From: Bacteroidota bacterium
Lineage (GTDB): Bacteria > Bacteroidota > Bacteroidia > Bacteroidales > Bacteroidaceae
Assembly (NCBI GenBank): GCA_023426145.1
Contig: JAFABG010000030.1
Coordinates: 30,075-94,074, forward strand
Length of the DNA: 64,000 nt
Reading direction: 5' to 3'
The notes under the pieces: model-generated
What the model was told of the DNA's origin: nothing
Seen by the model: the letters and a program-made list of their open reading frames with translations, nothing else
Databases searched by the model: none
In this document: piece by piece, positions 17,437 to 26,591 of the stretch
How positions within the stretch are numbered: the first letter of the stretch is position 1
How the letters are laid out: the number at the start of each line of letters is the position of its first letter
Translations under genes and position numbers: made by a program

Positions 17437-18342
17437 TTACTGCCCAGCATTTTTTTGAATAGAGAAATCTGCAAAACGAATTTCTTCATCACGTAATTGA
17501 TTTTGCCAACTCCGGTTTTCTCCCAAATAACGGTAAATTCCCCATTTCGGACGAATACCTGTGCAATCAGTACGCCACATATCCATTTTCACTGGCCCAA
17601 GTTTCAATAGAACCTTCTGGTCATGTATCCGAGTAATTGTCACCTCGTACGAACCGTTCTCTCCTAAAGTGGCTTTCTCTACAACTTCCACCCAATTGCC
17701 TAAGAAGTCGGCCAAATCAGCACTAGCAAGTGTACTGGTACCTACGCCACGCTGATCATAACGTACACGCAACTGCTGTCCGCCTTTCGTGTTCGAGTAA
17801 GCGGTCAGTGTTATAAGTGGAGAGCTAACATCAGCCGTACCAGCAGCGTTATCAATACCCTTCAACTGATGAAGATGTGAGAACTTAGTTGTAGTTTGAA
17901 ACCCTTCAGGTAAACGAAGCTTCCAATGGAATTCCATTGCCTCCCCTTCTTGGCCAACCAGGCTTTTCGGTGATTTGTTATCTGTCTTTATCTCATTACG
18001 CTGACGATCAGTTGTTTTTTCGAGCCCTCTATCATCATCTATAGCGGCATGAATAAAGAAAACAAAAACATTTTTATTCAACTGTTGATCGAATGTTTGC
18101 TGAATATGCTGGAAATGCGCATCGCGATGTTCACGAGATGAATCAGGAGCTTCATGATTATACCCCGAACGCTTAATCAATTCATAGGTTTTTTCAGAAA
18201 TTCCATCCGCTATTAATCTACCGTCGACTGTTTGTTCTGGTTGTTCCCCATTTTGCGGTCTTTTCTCATCTACCACTTCCGAGAAACTATTCGAACAAGC
18301 GATAAATGCAAAAAGAGACAAGAATACAATTCCTTTTTTCAT
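17437..18342 (-). CDS. Jelly-roll polysaccharide lyase lipoprotein
   Basis: 301 residues; lipoprotein signal with Cys16. The mature protein shows three strand motifs like those of jelly-roll lyases: DRQRNEIK (a basic/acidic strand, about residues 110-117), FSHLHQLK (His pair) and a C-terminal GIRPKWGIYR followed by LRDEEIRFADFSI. The KWGIYR block recalls the Pfam polysaccharide-lyase group that contains PL20 glucuronan lyase, while the overall layout is also like PL7 alginate lyases. I cannot fix the CAZy family by eye; PL7, PL20-like or an unassigned family are all possible. As the last gene of the operon, one base after the esterase, a role in depolymerising alginate or a related polyuronate at the cell surface is likely. 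Confidence 0.6.
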   Translation of the reverse strand: MKKGIVFLSLFAFIACSNSFSEVVDEKRPQNGEQPEQTVDGRLIADGISEKTYELIKRSGYNHEAPDSSREHRDAHFQHIQQTFDQQLNKNVFVFFIHAAIDDDRGLEKTTDRQRNEIKTDNKSPKSLVGQEGEAMEFHWKLRLPEGFQTTTKFSHLHQLKGIDNAAGTADVSSPLITLTAYSNTKGGQQLRVRYDQRGVGTSTLASADLADFLGNWVEVVEKATLGENGSYEVTITRIHDQKVLLKLGPVKMDMWRTDCTGIRPKWGIYRYLGENRSWQNQLRDEEIRFADFSIQKNAGQ

Positions 18343-18343
18343 C

Positions 18344-19333
18344 TTATTGGATATAAGTGGTTAGAAATTCTACAGATTTAAAGAAAATCTCCTCCATTTT
18401 ATCTGAGGTCTTCGAGCTTAAATTGTGATCATAGTGGGTGTATTCGAGAAGATCGCAAACACCGCCTTTTTTCTTCAATGCTTTGGCAAACATCTCGCTC
18501 TGTTCGCACTCAACGGTTACATCACACGTTCCACAGACTAGCATTGCAGCAGGAATATTCTTTTTAGGAATCAGATCAATAGGCGATGCTTCTTGTAGCA
18601 CTTTCGGATCTCGATCACAAAAATAAGCAATACGCTGAGGATCTTTTGTCTTCATAGTTATGGCAGCCGCTTCTAGGTCATAAATACCTGAATAGCCAAC
18701 GAAAGCTTTCGTTCCAGGAACTTTCATAGCAGCAACAGCAGCCAAATGTGCACCGGCAGAGGTTCCCAAGAAGCCAAAACAAGCTGGATTGATATTTAAT
18801 TCTGTAGCATGGTCCTGAACATATTTCACAGCATCCAAGATATCTTGAATAGAGACCTTCACTGTTGCATCGGTTTGAGGCGCCAATGTATATGAAACTC
18901 GTACGCCCGTAATGCCTTTCTGTTTTGCCAAGTATCTTGATAATGATTTTGAGGAACTATTATTTCCACGACTCCATCCTCCACCGTGAATATATATCAC
19001 AAACGGAGCGGGTTTTTCACTTACAGCAAAATCCACTGAAAGCGTTAACTCGTAATCTTTATTTTTTTTATATACAAAATCTTTTGTAGTCACTCCTTTA
19101 TAGTCTTTACTACTTAGTCGGTCAGGTTGATAGGTATAGGGAACCATCACATCAGGAATCGTCCTTACATCAATGATCTTAGCGTATTTCTTTGCATTTA
19201 GCAAAGCGTATGAGCCATCATCGTTCTTTGTCATCTTCATGCCATAGCGATTGGAATACAATTGTGGCTGTGCTTCTTGAGCACCACAGAAGAGCGGCAA
19301 TACACATAAACAAAACAGCAATTTCAATTTCAT
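18344..19333 (-). CDS. Exported alpha/beta-hydrolase (BD-FAE/acetyl-esterase type)
   Basis: 329 residues with a cleavable signal peptide (ending near FCGAQ). Alpha/beta-hydrolase motifs: oxyanion HGGGW at 116-120, nucleophile elbow GTSAG at 190-194 (Ser192), a later Asp in VCGTCDVTV and His in YDHN. These fit the esterase group of BD-FAE/acetyl xylan esterase-like enzymes. Within an alginate locus its job could be to remove O-acetyl groups from bacterial alginate, which is naturally acetylated, before lyase attack; this is inference. It is the ninth gene of the operon, 99 bp after the SDR with a hairpin between, and one base before the lyase gene. Confidence 0.75.
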   Translation of the reverse strand: MKLKLLFCLCVLPLFCGAQEAQPQLYSNRYGMKMTKNDDGSYALLNAKKYAKIIDVRTIPDVMVPYTYQPDRLSSKDYKGVTTKDFVYKKNKDYELTLSVDFAVSEKPAPFVIYIHGGGWSRGNNSSSKSLSRYLAKQKGITGVRVSYTLAPQTDATVKVSIQDILDAVKYVQDHATELNINPACFGFLGTSAGAHLAAVAAMKVPGTKAFVGYSGIYDLEAAAITMKTKDPQRIAYFCDRDPKVLQEASPIDLIPKKNIPAAMLVCGTCDVTVECEQSEMFAKALKKKGGVCDLLEYTHYDHNLSSKTSDKMEEIFFKSVEFLTTYIQ

Positions 19334-19368
19334 AATATTATTTTATTAAGTAGGTAATTGTAGAAAAC

Positions 19369-19418
19369 AAAGTAGGCTACCAGTTCTGCGCTGTTGAGGC
19401 TTATCGGGAGCCTACTTT
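19369..19418 (-). terminator. Intra-operon hairpin between SDR and esterase genes
   Basis: Arms 19369-19378 and 19409-19418 pair over 10 bases, around a 30-base loop, and the minus strand then has GTTTT. It may attenuate transcription into the esterase and jelly-roll lyase, or end an upstream transcript. Confidence 0.5.
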
Positions 19419-19432
19419 ATTCTTTATTTTAG

Positions 19433-20185
19433 TTAGGAGAAGAAACAACCACCGTTAATGTCGATATTTGTGCCTGTGAGATAAGAAGACTCCGAGCAAG
19501 CTAGGAAACAAACTAAATCGGCAACTTCTTCAGCAGTACCTTCACGACGTAATGCATAAGAACCTTTCATGCGTTCACGGTTCTCTGGTGTATTGAAGCG
19601 ATCATGAAAAGAAGTAGCAATTGTACCCGGACAAATCGCGTTGCAACGGATTCCTTGCGGGCCAAGTTCTTTTGCCATCGAACGGGTAAATGTCATCACG
19701 GCACCTTTAGCTGTAGCATACATAGAAGCACCATTACCACCTCCATCACGAGCAGCCAACGAAGAAAAGTTAACAATAGATCCTCCTTCTGCCATCATCG
19801 GAACCACTTCACGAGTACACAAAAATACCGAACGCATATTCACGTTCATCAGAAAATCGTACCAATCCTCATCTTGCTCGGTGATTTTCTTTCTACCAAC
19901 GATGCCTCCTACCACATTAACCAATACATCTACTTGCTCTCCAAAGGCTTTGCAGCACTGTGTAAAGAGGTTCTTGACTTCTGCTGCTTTCGTCATATCT
20001 CCCTGAACAGCTATCGCTTCGCCTCCTGCATTTTTAATGAACGACAATGTTTCTTCAGCATCGGCTTCATTATCAAAATAGTTCAAACAAACTTTAGCAC
20101 CTTCAGCTGCCAATTTCACTGATATTGCACGACCAAGATCGCGCGCACCACCTGTAACGATGGCTACTTTTCCTTCTAATTTCAT
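19433..20185 (-). CDS. SDR oxidoreductase, probable DEH reductase
   Basis: 250 residues, classical short-chain dehydrogenase length. Cofactor loop TGGARDLG at 11-18, catalytic Ser142, Tyr156 and Lys160 (YATAK), and a typical PGTIATSF segment after strand 6. In alginate pathways the unsaturated monouronate opens to DEH (4-deoxy-L-erythro-5-hexoseulose uronate), which an SDR reduces to 2-keto-3-deoxygluconate. The position after lyases, KdgF-like cupin and MFS transporter makes this reaction likely; the sequence itself would also fit a general 3-oxoacyl-ACP reductase-like SDR. Gly12-Gly13 and Asp16 in the loop leave NADH or NADPH preference open. KDG kinase and KDPG aldolase are not in this window. 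Confidence 0.8.
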   Translation of the reverse strand: MKLEGKVAIVTGGARDLGRAISVKLAAEGAKVCLNYFDNEADAEETLSFIKNAGGEAIAVQGDMTKAAEVKNLFTQCCKAFGEQVDVLVNVVGGIVGRKKITEQDEDWYDFLMNVNMRSVFLCTREVVPMMAEGGSIVNFSSLAARDGGGNGASMYATAKGAVMTFTRSMAKELGPQGIRCNAICPGTIATSFHDRFNTPENRERMKGSYALRREGTAEEVADLVCFLACSESSYLTGTNIDINGGCFFS

Positions 20186-20208
20186 AATAGTCTTTTAAAT
20201 TAATACGT

Positions 20209-21675
20209 TTATTTATTGATTTGTTTTATTTCTCCTACTGTTAGGAAGATAGCACATAAAGATAGCGGCACTAAAGCTCCCAACAAGCTAAACAATAAAA
20301 TCCAATTTGTAATATAGCTCGCAAATAGAATGGCAAGAATGGTTCCTAACACCGCCGAAGCACCTCCCAAACCGGCTAGAGAGCCCACCGACTTACCACT
20401 ATGCAAATCGCTTGGAATAGTTTGCAGATTCGTCATAAAGAATTGGAAGCCGCCTAACACCAAAGCCATAAAAAGAATAGCTACCGGAGCTGTGGTAGAC
20501 AAGATCGCCGCCAGAATAGACGGAACAATGATTAATCCTCCAATTAGCATAGCTGCTTTACGAGCATAATTCACTGTGCGCCCTTTATTAATGAGCCAAC
20601 CAGAGAACCAGCCTCCCGTGACACTTCCTAATGCAGCACCCACATAGGGTACCCATGCAGAAAAAGCCACTTCCTTAATGTTCAAATGGAACACGTCAGC
20701 AAGATAGAGTGGCAAGAATGTTACAAACATCCACCAGATCGGATCAAGGAAGAACCGGCCTAGAATCACTGACCAATTCTTTTTTTCTCGCAACAACTCT
20801 CCCCAGCTTTTACCTTTTTCTTCTTTCGCCAGATTCTTCTCAGGTTGACCATTCAGAATATAATCGCGCTCTTCTTGAGTGATCCAAGGATGTTGCTTTG
20901 GCCCTTCTTTGTTGATGATCAGCCAAGGAATCAACCAGATTAATCCTAACCCACCAACAACGATAAAAGTGAGCTTCCAACCAAAAGCAATGAACAACAT
21001 CAGAATGATGATGGGGGCAAGTATTGATCCGATGGAAGCTGCCGCTCCAAACAATCCTTGCGCAAAAGCACGCTCTTTCTGCGGGAACCATTCGGCATTA
21101 CTCTTCGTTGTGCCTGGCCAAGGACCAGCCTCACCCAATCCAAGCATCATTCGGAAAAATGTGAGTGAGAAGATTCCTCGTGAAAGCGCAGCCAAAGCAT
21201 CAGCAGCTCCCCAAATCAACACACTCCAGAAAAAGCCTTTTCGGCATCCAATTTTATCGTACAACTTTCCTGAGACTAGCTGACTAACGCCATAAGCCAT
21301 CATAAAGAAAATGGTGATCAAACCGAGCATATCTTTGGCTTTCTGCGAAGCATCCGGATCGTTCCGATCTATCAAACCAAGATCGATAGCTATACCTTCA
21401 CGATTGGTCACAAAAGTCGCTCCGTTCTTCTCTTTCATTTGTACATTCACTACACTAACAGAATCGCGTTCTCCATTGGCGGCAGTCAACTGATATTGCT
21501 CACCGACTAATACTGCACGATTGCCTTTCTCCCCTATTGCTTCTGCCTCAGGCAAAAGACGATAGTCAATATTAGCCACCCACATATAGTTGAGGGTGCC
21601 TCGGTCAAGATAATTAATAACGGTTATCAACATAATCAGTCCGATAACCACCCACCTGAGTCCTTTTACCTTCAT
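20209..21675 (-). CDS. MFS hexuronate transporter (ExuT-like) with enlarged first loop
   Basis: About 488 residues from the ATG at 21675; the in-frame GTG two codons earlier abuts the cupin stop and is less likely. The sequence fits the anion:cation symporter family of ExuT/GudP type: NYLDRGTLNY in TM1, GKLYDKIGCRKGF after TM2 and GLGEAGPWPGTTK near TM4, with 12 expected membrane spans. The loop between TM1 and TM2 (roughly residues 33-116) is about 60 residues longer than in ExuT and would lie in the periplasm. It likely imports monouronates or unsaturated products made by PL17. It follows the cupin without a gap. Confidence 0.85.
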   Translation of the reverse strand: MKVKGLRWVVIGLIMLITVINYLDRGTLNYMWVANIDYRLLPEAEAIGEKGNRAVLVGEQYQLTAANGERDSVSVVNVQMKEKNGATFVTNREGIAIDLGLIDRNDPDASQKAKDMLGLITIFFMMAYGVSQLVSGKLYDKIGCRKGFFWSVLIWGAADALAALSRGIFSLTFFRMMLGLGEAGPWPGTTKSNAEWFPQKERAFAQGLFGAAASIGSILAPIIILMLFIAFGWKLTFIVVGGLGLIWLIPWLIINKEGPKQHPWITQEERDYILNGQPEKNLAKEEKGKSWGELLREKKNWSVILGRFFLDPIWWMFVTFLPLYLADVFHLNIKEVAFSAWVPYVGAALGSVTGGWFSGWLINKGRTVNYARKAAMLIGGLIIVPSILAAILSTTAPVAILFMALVLGGFQFFMTNLQTIPSDLHSGKSVGSLAGLGGASAVLGTILAILFASYITNWILLFSLLGALVPLSLCAIFLTVGEIKQINK

Positions 21676-21681
21676 ATCCAC

Positions 21682-22026
21682 TTAAAGGTTTAAAAGATCT
21701 GCACGTATAGGACTAAAGGTATCAATCAACATACCCGGTTCCAGGCAAATACACCCGTGCCACTCATCCGGTGCCACATAATACCCATCTCCAGCAGTTA
21801 AAATCTGCTTCTTTTCACCAATCGTTAACTCAAATTTTCCACTGACCACATAGGTGGCCTGACTATGATAATGCTCGTGCATCGTGCCTATCGCACCTTT
21901 ATTAAATTTAACTTTAACCATCATCAATTGCCCGTCATAAGCCATAATCTGACGATTAACTCCAGGAGCAGGATTTTCCCACTTCAATTCTCTCTCCATT
22001 TGAAAAGTTTCACTTCTTGTTTTCAT
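21682..22026 (-). CDS. kdgF: KdgF-like cupin, unsaturated uronate linearisation
   Basis: 114 residues, a single-domain cupin. Metal-binding residues HEHYHSQ (about 51-57) in the first cupin motif and a later His in DEWHG match KdgF, which converts 4,5-unsaturated monouronates to the open-chain keto form (DEH in alginate metabolism). The length and the start MKTRSETFQME fit. It lies between PL17 and the MFS transporter in the operon, 64 bp after PL17. The gene name is by motif and context; other small cupins share these motifs. Confidence 0.75.
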   Translation of the reverse strand: MKTRSETFQMERELKWENPAPGVNRQIMAYDGQLMMVKVKFNKGAIGTMHEHYHSQATYVVSGKFELTIGEKKQILTAGDGYYVAPDEWHGCICLEPGMLIDTFSPIRADLLNL

Positions 22027-22090
22027 ATTTTCTATCTCTTAATGATTTGTTACAATATGTATTGATTTTATTTTTCTTTCTTAAGCGTCT

Positions 22091-24298
22091 TTATTTCATA
22101 AACAGACCACAACGCCCACTCCAAATACGCTTCACACCTTCTACAGAAAGATGATGTTCTTTATCCATGCTGGTCTCGGTGTTCGCCAGGCAGAGCAGTA
22201 CAGTGTGCCCACCTTTGTAATTAGCCTTTATTACGGTATAAGAAGGCGTATCCATTACCACTTGCACTGCTTCGCAAGAAGAAGTCAGATTGCTAGACGT
22301 TTCCATCACTACATCATACGCTCCATGAGTTTCGATGGAGGTAGCAAAGGTGTGATTCTTTTGCTTGGCTTCTCTAACCAGAAAAGCCGTCTCGTTTCGG
22401 AGGTTAAAATCCGGATCATTAGCTCCCAAACGAAGAATTTTCAACTCACTCTGGGGTGTAGTCGCCGTACTAATCGTATAGAAGCGATTACCTTTGAAGA
22501 AAGTGAAGCTTGATGTAAGCTTATCCTCATTCTTTCCCCAAGCTTCCACCCATAAATGTTGATAACCATTGCTCGTACCCAACACTTTTAATTCATCGCT
22601 AGCTTTAGTATAAGGGAAGTTTAAGGAAACGAAATGTCCATTATACCAAAATGGATAATCATATTGATGTTCAGTTGCTGAGTTTGCCTGCAACACATCC
22701 AAGATTAGCGGATAGGAAAGAAATGGAGTCGTTACATACGCCAATGTCCGCTTCATTTCTACACCCGGATAGGCAGCGGTATCTTTGGCCACCATCACTT
22801 GAAAATGCGCTTTGCTGAAATCACTGTAAATGATAGTGGAATGATGACGTGAAGAGACTTTAATGTCTCCTCCAAAATCAGAGGTTTCATCTACCACCAA
22901 TGTGTTGTGGGCAATCGTTTGCTTAGCGAACGACTGATTTTCACGCGTATAATGTCCCTTATTCTTCGCTTCAATATTGAGAAAGCGTGAAGCTCCATAG
23001 TCGGCCAGTATCTCATTGCCATTATCATAATAGGCCATAGTGAGTTTATCGAAATGCCCATGGCTCAACCCATGTGAGGTGGCTTTCAAGGTCAGAGCAC
23101 TATTTAACTTCGGATCTGTTGAACGAATCACTGCCATCCCCCCTTCATCTCCATTGCGACCATCATGAAACACGGCACTACGATACAGAATAGGTGTTGC
23201 TTCGCCACGAGCAATATCACGGGCTACCCGATAACCACCAATGGTGGGCAAAAAGGTATGCTGATACTGCTGCGCCACAGAAAGCAATTCTTTATCCGAA
23301 GGATGAGCAGCATAAAGAATATCTACTGCATACACCAATTCTTGTGCAGAAAGACCTTTAGTTAGAGCATCATTGATATGGAAAAACTCACCATTATAAG
23401 ATAGTTGTACCAATGTGGATAGGGCTTTTGAAAGGATGCGATCCCGATAATCGAAGATTTTCAATTCCGGTAGATGATTGTCGATGCACTGTGCAAAAAT
23501 CACAAAAGGCCAAATGGCATAACGCTGATAGTAGGCCCCTTCCGTGAAATAGCCATCCGGGGAGAATAGATAATTCATTTGCCGGAGAAAACCTCCTCGA
23601 TTTCCTGTTTCATCAGAACCGTAGAGCGCTTTCTTCACATAGTCATCACGATTCATCGCAAAGCCAATCATACCAACCGCAGCAGTGGCCCAAGTCGCAT
23701 GATTATGCATTTTATTAAAGGTGACATTATTGGCGTGGTTATTGCCCATACCATCCATGATAAAATCTGCCATGGGGATAAACAGATTCTTTTCAATACG
23801 GGCACGCTGCTCAGCAGAAAGGGTGTTGTAAATGCAATCGTACGCCACGGCCGTATGGACAAGCCACACACTTTCGTTCAGGGTTTGCCAGAACAAACGT
23901 CCAGGCACAGGTGAAAGATTTACGGGATGAAAGCCAAGCGTTGGGTACAATTGGGCATAAGCCTCGAGCATAGCTGCCACATAGCTGGCATATTTCTTTT
24001 CACCAGTAAGCTGATAAGCGACTCCACAATTAAACATGGCATAATAGTTCGACTTGTGTTGTTCGTGCACTACTCCTCCGCCACCATCCTTGGGAACCGG
24101 CACATTGAGCGGACTGGTTGTCGCCACATTGGCGGCATTCAACACTTCGGACAGCGTTTGATCAAACGCTGGCAAACTTCCTCTGTCCGCTCTGATCTCG
24201 TTCACCTCTAGCGGCGTGAAAAGAAGAGACGGATGTTGAGCGAATGAAACGAGACATCCTCCAATTAAAACACAAATACAACTAATTATTTTCTTCAT
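22091..24298 (-). CDS. PL17 oligoalginate lyase (heparinase II/III family)
   Basis: 735 residues with a cleavable signal peptide. The N-terminal (alpha/alpha) toroid holds HNHAT (Asn199, His200) and EGAYYQRY (Tyr256/257, Arg259), matching the catalytic Asn/His and Tyr/Arg of the exolytic alginate lyase Alg17c. The C-terminal half carries the heparinase II/III beta-sheet domain with HGHFDKL and NTLVVD, of the type that binds metal. PL17 enzymes release monouronates from the ends of oligoalginate, in the periplasm. Placed after PL6 in the operon with a gap of 31 bp. Family membership is confident; specificity for mannuronate or guluronate is not. Confidence 0.88.
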   Translation of the reverse strand: MKKIISCICVLIGGCLVSFAQHPSLLFTPLEVNEIRADRGSLPAFDQTLSEVLNAANVATTSPLNVPVPKDGGGGVVHEQHKSNYYAMFNCGVAYQLTGEKKYASYVAAMLEAYAQLYPTLGFHPVNLSPVPGRLFWQTLNESVWLVHTAVAYDCIYNTLSAEQRARIEKNLFIPMADFIMDGMGNNHANNVTFNKMHNHATWATAAVGMIGFAMNRDDYVKKALYGSDETGNRGGFLRQMNYLFSPDGYFTEGAYYQRYAIWPFVIFAQCIDNHLPELKIFDYRDRILSKALSTLVQLSYNGEFFHINDALTKGLSAQELVYAVDILYAAHPSDKELLSVAQQYQHTFLPTIGGYRVARDIARGEATPILYRSAVFHDGRNGDEGGMAVIRSTDPKLNSALTLKATSHGLSHGHFDKLTMAYYDNGNEILADYGASRFLNIEAKNKGHYTRENQSFAKQTIAHNTLVVDETSDFGGDIKVSSRHHSTIIYSDFSKAHFQVMVAKDTAAYPGVEMKRTLAYVTTPFLSYPLILDVLQANSATEHQYDYPFWYNGHFVSLNFPYTKASDELKVLGTSNGYQHLWVEAWGKNEDKLTSSFTFFKGNRFYTISTATTPQSELKILRLGANDPDFNLRNETAFLVREAKQKNHTFATSIETHGAYDVVMETSSNLTSSCEAVQVVMDTPSYTVIKANYKGGHTVLLCLANTETSMDKEHHLSVEGVKRIWSGRCGLFMK

Positions 24299-24329
24299 TT
24301 GATAGCTATTTTCTTATTTATTGCACCTC

Positions 24330-26591
24330 TTATTTCTTAAGACCAATAGAGAGTATATCTAACTCACTACCGGCTTGGGGAAGATAGTTGTGCGTTTCTT
24401 CACTAGTATATATCGGACGAACCTGATACATTTTTCCCTGCATGGCCTGATCCGTTGTAGTGAACACTCTTCCGGAATTCCAAAAATTACAATGGGAAAT
24501 AGCCACCTTCTCCCAAGTAGCCTCATCCAAACGGATTGTTGCTCCTCCGCGGCCACTACCATCAAAGTTGCAGCCTTCTACAGTGAGTACCTGTGCCCCA
24601 ATCAAGCGCATCACACTTCCCCGTTCCTTATTGCAACAGTCCAGGAAATTACAATTTCTGATTGTAACATAGGGTCCGGCAGTGCTTTCATCACTTCCTC
24701 CTCTATAGATAGTAATAGGTAGCCCTAGTATGCGATAGAAAGCACAATTCTCAATCAACATATCATCGGCATTGTACCGACCCATATCATCTTTCTCAGC
24801 AGCATAGTTTATGGCATCACCGGATAGGTCACGAAACAGACAGTTTCTGATCGTTACGCTTTTCGCAAAGGTGGCTTTAGTCCCTTTTATCGCAAAGAAA
24901 CCTCCTCCTTCAAAGTGCAGAAACTCACAACCATCAACAGTTAGCGTATATGGTTGAATACGATCAACTGCCGTAGCAATTCCTGCTTTTGCTAAGGCCT
25001 TTCCCGGGGTAAGCACACCATCAAATCGAATATTTTCAATACTCAACTCTCCACCATCCGCCAGAGTCACCATGTTGTCCGAACGGTCACCGTCAAAAAC
25101 AACAAGAGGTTTTTGTTTCTGATCAGAGGCTCTAATAATCAAGGGCCTATCGATAACCATAGCACTTTGAAGAGGATATCGCCCTGGTGCCAGACACAAT
25201 ATGCTACCAACTGGTACCTTTTGAACGACTTCAGAAAGATTCATTTCAGGAGTCACCGGATATTCTTTTGCCACCGGTGGTGTCAATTGAACCACGTGAT
25301 TGCGATACCATGACGCACCTTTATCTTTGCGAATATCTGCATCGGAAGGTAGAGAAGGTATCTTCAAGGATTCCGACGTGAATCCCTGAGCAGAATAAGC
25401 TTTGCCCAAGTCCACTTTATTACCTTTAAAGTGGATACCCGACACATCATCCACAGCTATATAAGGTGCATCCAGCGTTTTATTTATAATGACGTTATCC
25501 GCAAAAGTCACCTCTTTAGGAACAAGAGTACGCTCCATATCTTTGCCCGTACCGAACTCAATATTTGAACAATTGATCATCGTGTTACGAGAAATAGTAA
25601 CGTCAACTACCTGGCAATACCGATTGGGTAGTGAATTAGGTACCGCATCCATAACTCCTAAAGCAGAGAAAAATCGAGTTCCAGCCAAGCCAACCATGGT
25701 GTTCTCGTAAATGTGATGCCCTGCATTGACCACACGGATGCCTCCTGTATTGCGAAGCCCGTTACCTATGAAGAGATTATTATTCACGGTGTTACGATCG
25801 CCGTGCCGCAAAGCAACAACTCCTTCGCATTCCAACAAGACATTGTTTCGAATGCTATTATCGCAAGACTTTATAGAGATCACTTCTACTTCACCCGAAC
25901 AACGTTCGAATAGATTATGCTCAATAATTGTATTTGAAGATTTATAGGCCTGTTGAGACGTTCCTACGCGTATGGTCTCCGCACCATTCGAACCATATAC
26001 AGGTCTTTCTCCAAAATAGTTATGATCAATTTGATGGTAATTTTCCAGGCAACGCTCATCGTTAAGGATGACTGTTAAAGTCACCCCTAAGTTAAGCTTC
26101 CCCATCAAAGAGCAATGATCCACCCGGTTGTATCGGCCATAAAGCAGAATGTAACTATTCGCTTGATCTCTCCGGGAAGGATTAAAGTCTTCAATCACAC
26201 AATTCGTCAATCGACAGTGATTGGCCAATGCTTCTCCATTGCGAAATTCCACAACAGACCCTTTAGTAGCGTGTCCATGAGAAAAATATAATCCACCAAC
26301 CGACAACCACTCTCCTGCCATACGCAAGGTGGAACTCCCTCCTATTTTTACCTTTCCCGGATTCAGCGCCTCCACAATTACAGGAGCTGATTCTGTTCCA
26401 TTAGCTACCCATTTCAACTGTACATCATCATATTGCCCGTCCTTGATATAAATCCGGTCCCCAGGCTGAGCCATGCTCAGACAAGAGGCGACTTCGGAAA
26501 GCGCGACTTCATAGCGTTTCGCAAAAGAAGTCAAGGGAAGTCCGATGAGTAAGCAAATCATGAGCGACTTATAGATCTTTCGTGTTGCCAT
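24330..26591 (-). CDS. PL6 alginate lyase, double beta-helix
   Basis: 753 residues with signal peptide. A full-length PL6 protein with two right-handed parallel beta-helix domains. The catalytic region carries NGAETIRVG (202-210), SGEVEVISIKSC with Glu234 and Glu236 as likely calcium ligands and Lys241 as the base, then LRHGD with Arg262 as the acid. PL6 proteins normally have Asn before the Lys (SNKSC); here it is Ile. PL6 enzymes cut alginate, often endolytically and with preference for guluronate or mixed blocks. The protein has no lipobox and is probably periplasmic. Its ATG overlaps the TAA of the upstream TIG gene by one base, so translation is coupled. Confidence 0.88.
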   Translation of the reverse strand: MATRKIYKSLMICLLIGLPLTSFAKRYEVALSEVASCLSMAQPGDRIYIKDGQYDDVQLKWVANGTESAPVIVEALNPGKVKIGGSSTLRMAGEWLSVGGLYFSHGHATKGSVVEFRNGEALANHCRLTNCVIEDFNPSRRDQANSYILLYGRYNRVDHCSLMGKLNLGVTLTVILNDERCLENYHQIDHNYFGERPVYGSNGAETIRVGTSQQAYKSSNTIIEHNLFERCSGEVEVISIKSCDNSIRNNVLLECEGVVALRHGDRNTVNNNLFIGNGLRNTGGIRVVNAGHHIYENTMVGLAGTRFFSALGVMDAVPNSLPNRYCQVVDVTISRNTMINCSNIEFGTGKDMERTLVPKEVTFADNVIINKTLDAPYIAVDDVSGIHFKGNKVDLGKAYSAQGFTSESLKIPSLPSDADIRKDKGASWYRNHVVQLTPPVAKEYPVTPEMNLSEVVQKVPVGSILCLAPGRYPLQSAMVIDRPLIIRASDQKQKPLVVFDGDRSDNMVTLADGGELSIENIRFDGVLTPGKALAKAGIATAVDRIQPYTLTVDGCEFLHFEGGGFFAIKGTKATFAKSVTIRNCLFRDLSGDAINYAAEKDDMGRYNADDMLIENCAFYRILGLPITIYRGGSDESTAGPYVTIRNCNFLDCCNKERGSVMRLIGAQVLTVEGCNFDGSGRGGATIRLDEATWEKVAISHCNFWNSGRVFTTTDQAMQGKMYQVRPIYTSEETHNYLPQAGSELDILSIGLKK

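Noticed and set aside
19604..20122. 172-codon open frame antisense to the SDR gene
   Set aside because: The Ser/His/Cys-rich composition is that of a reverse complement of a coding gene; the SDR motifs on the minus strand are decisive.
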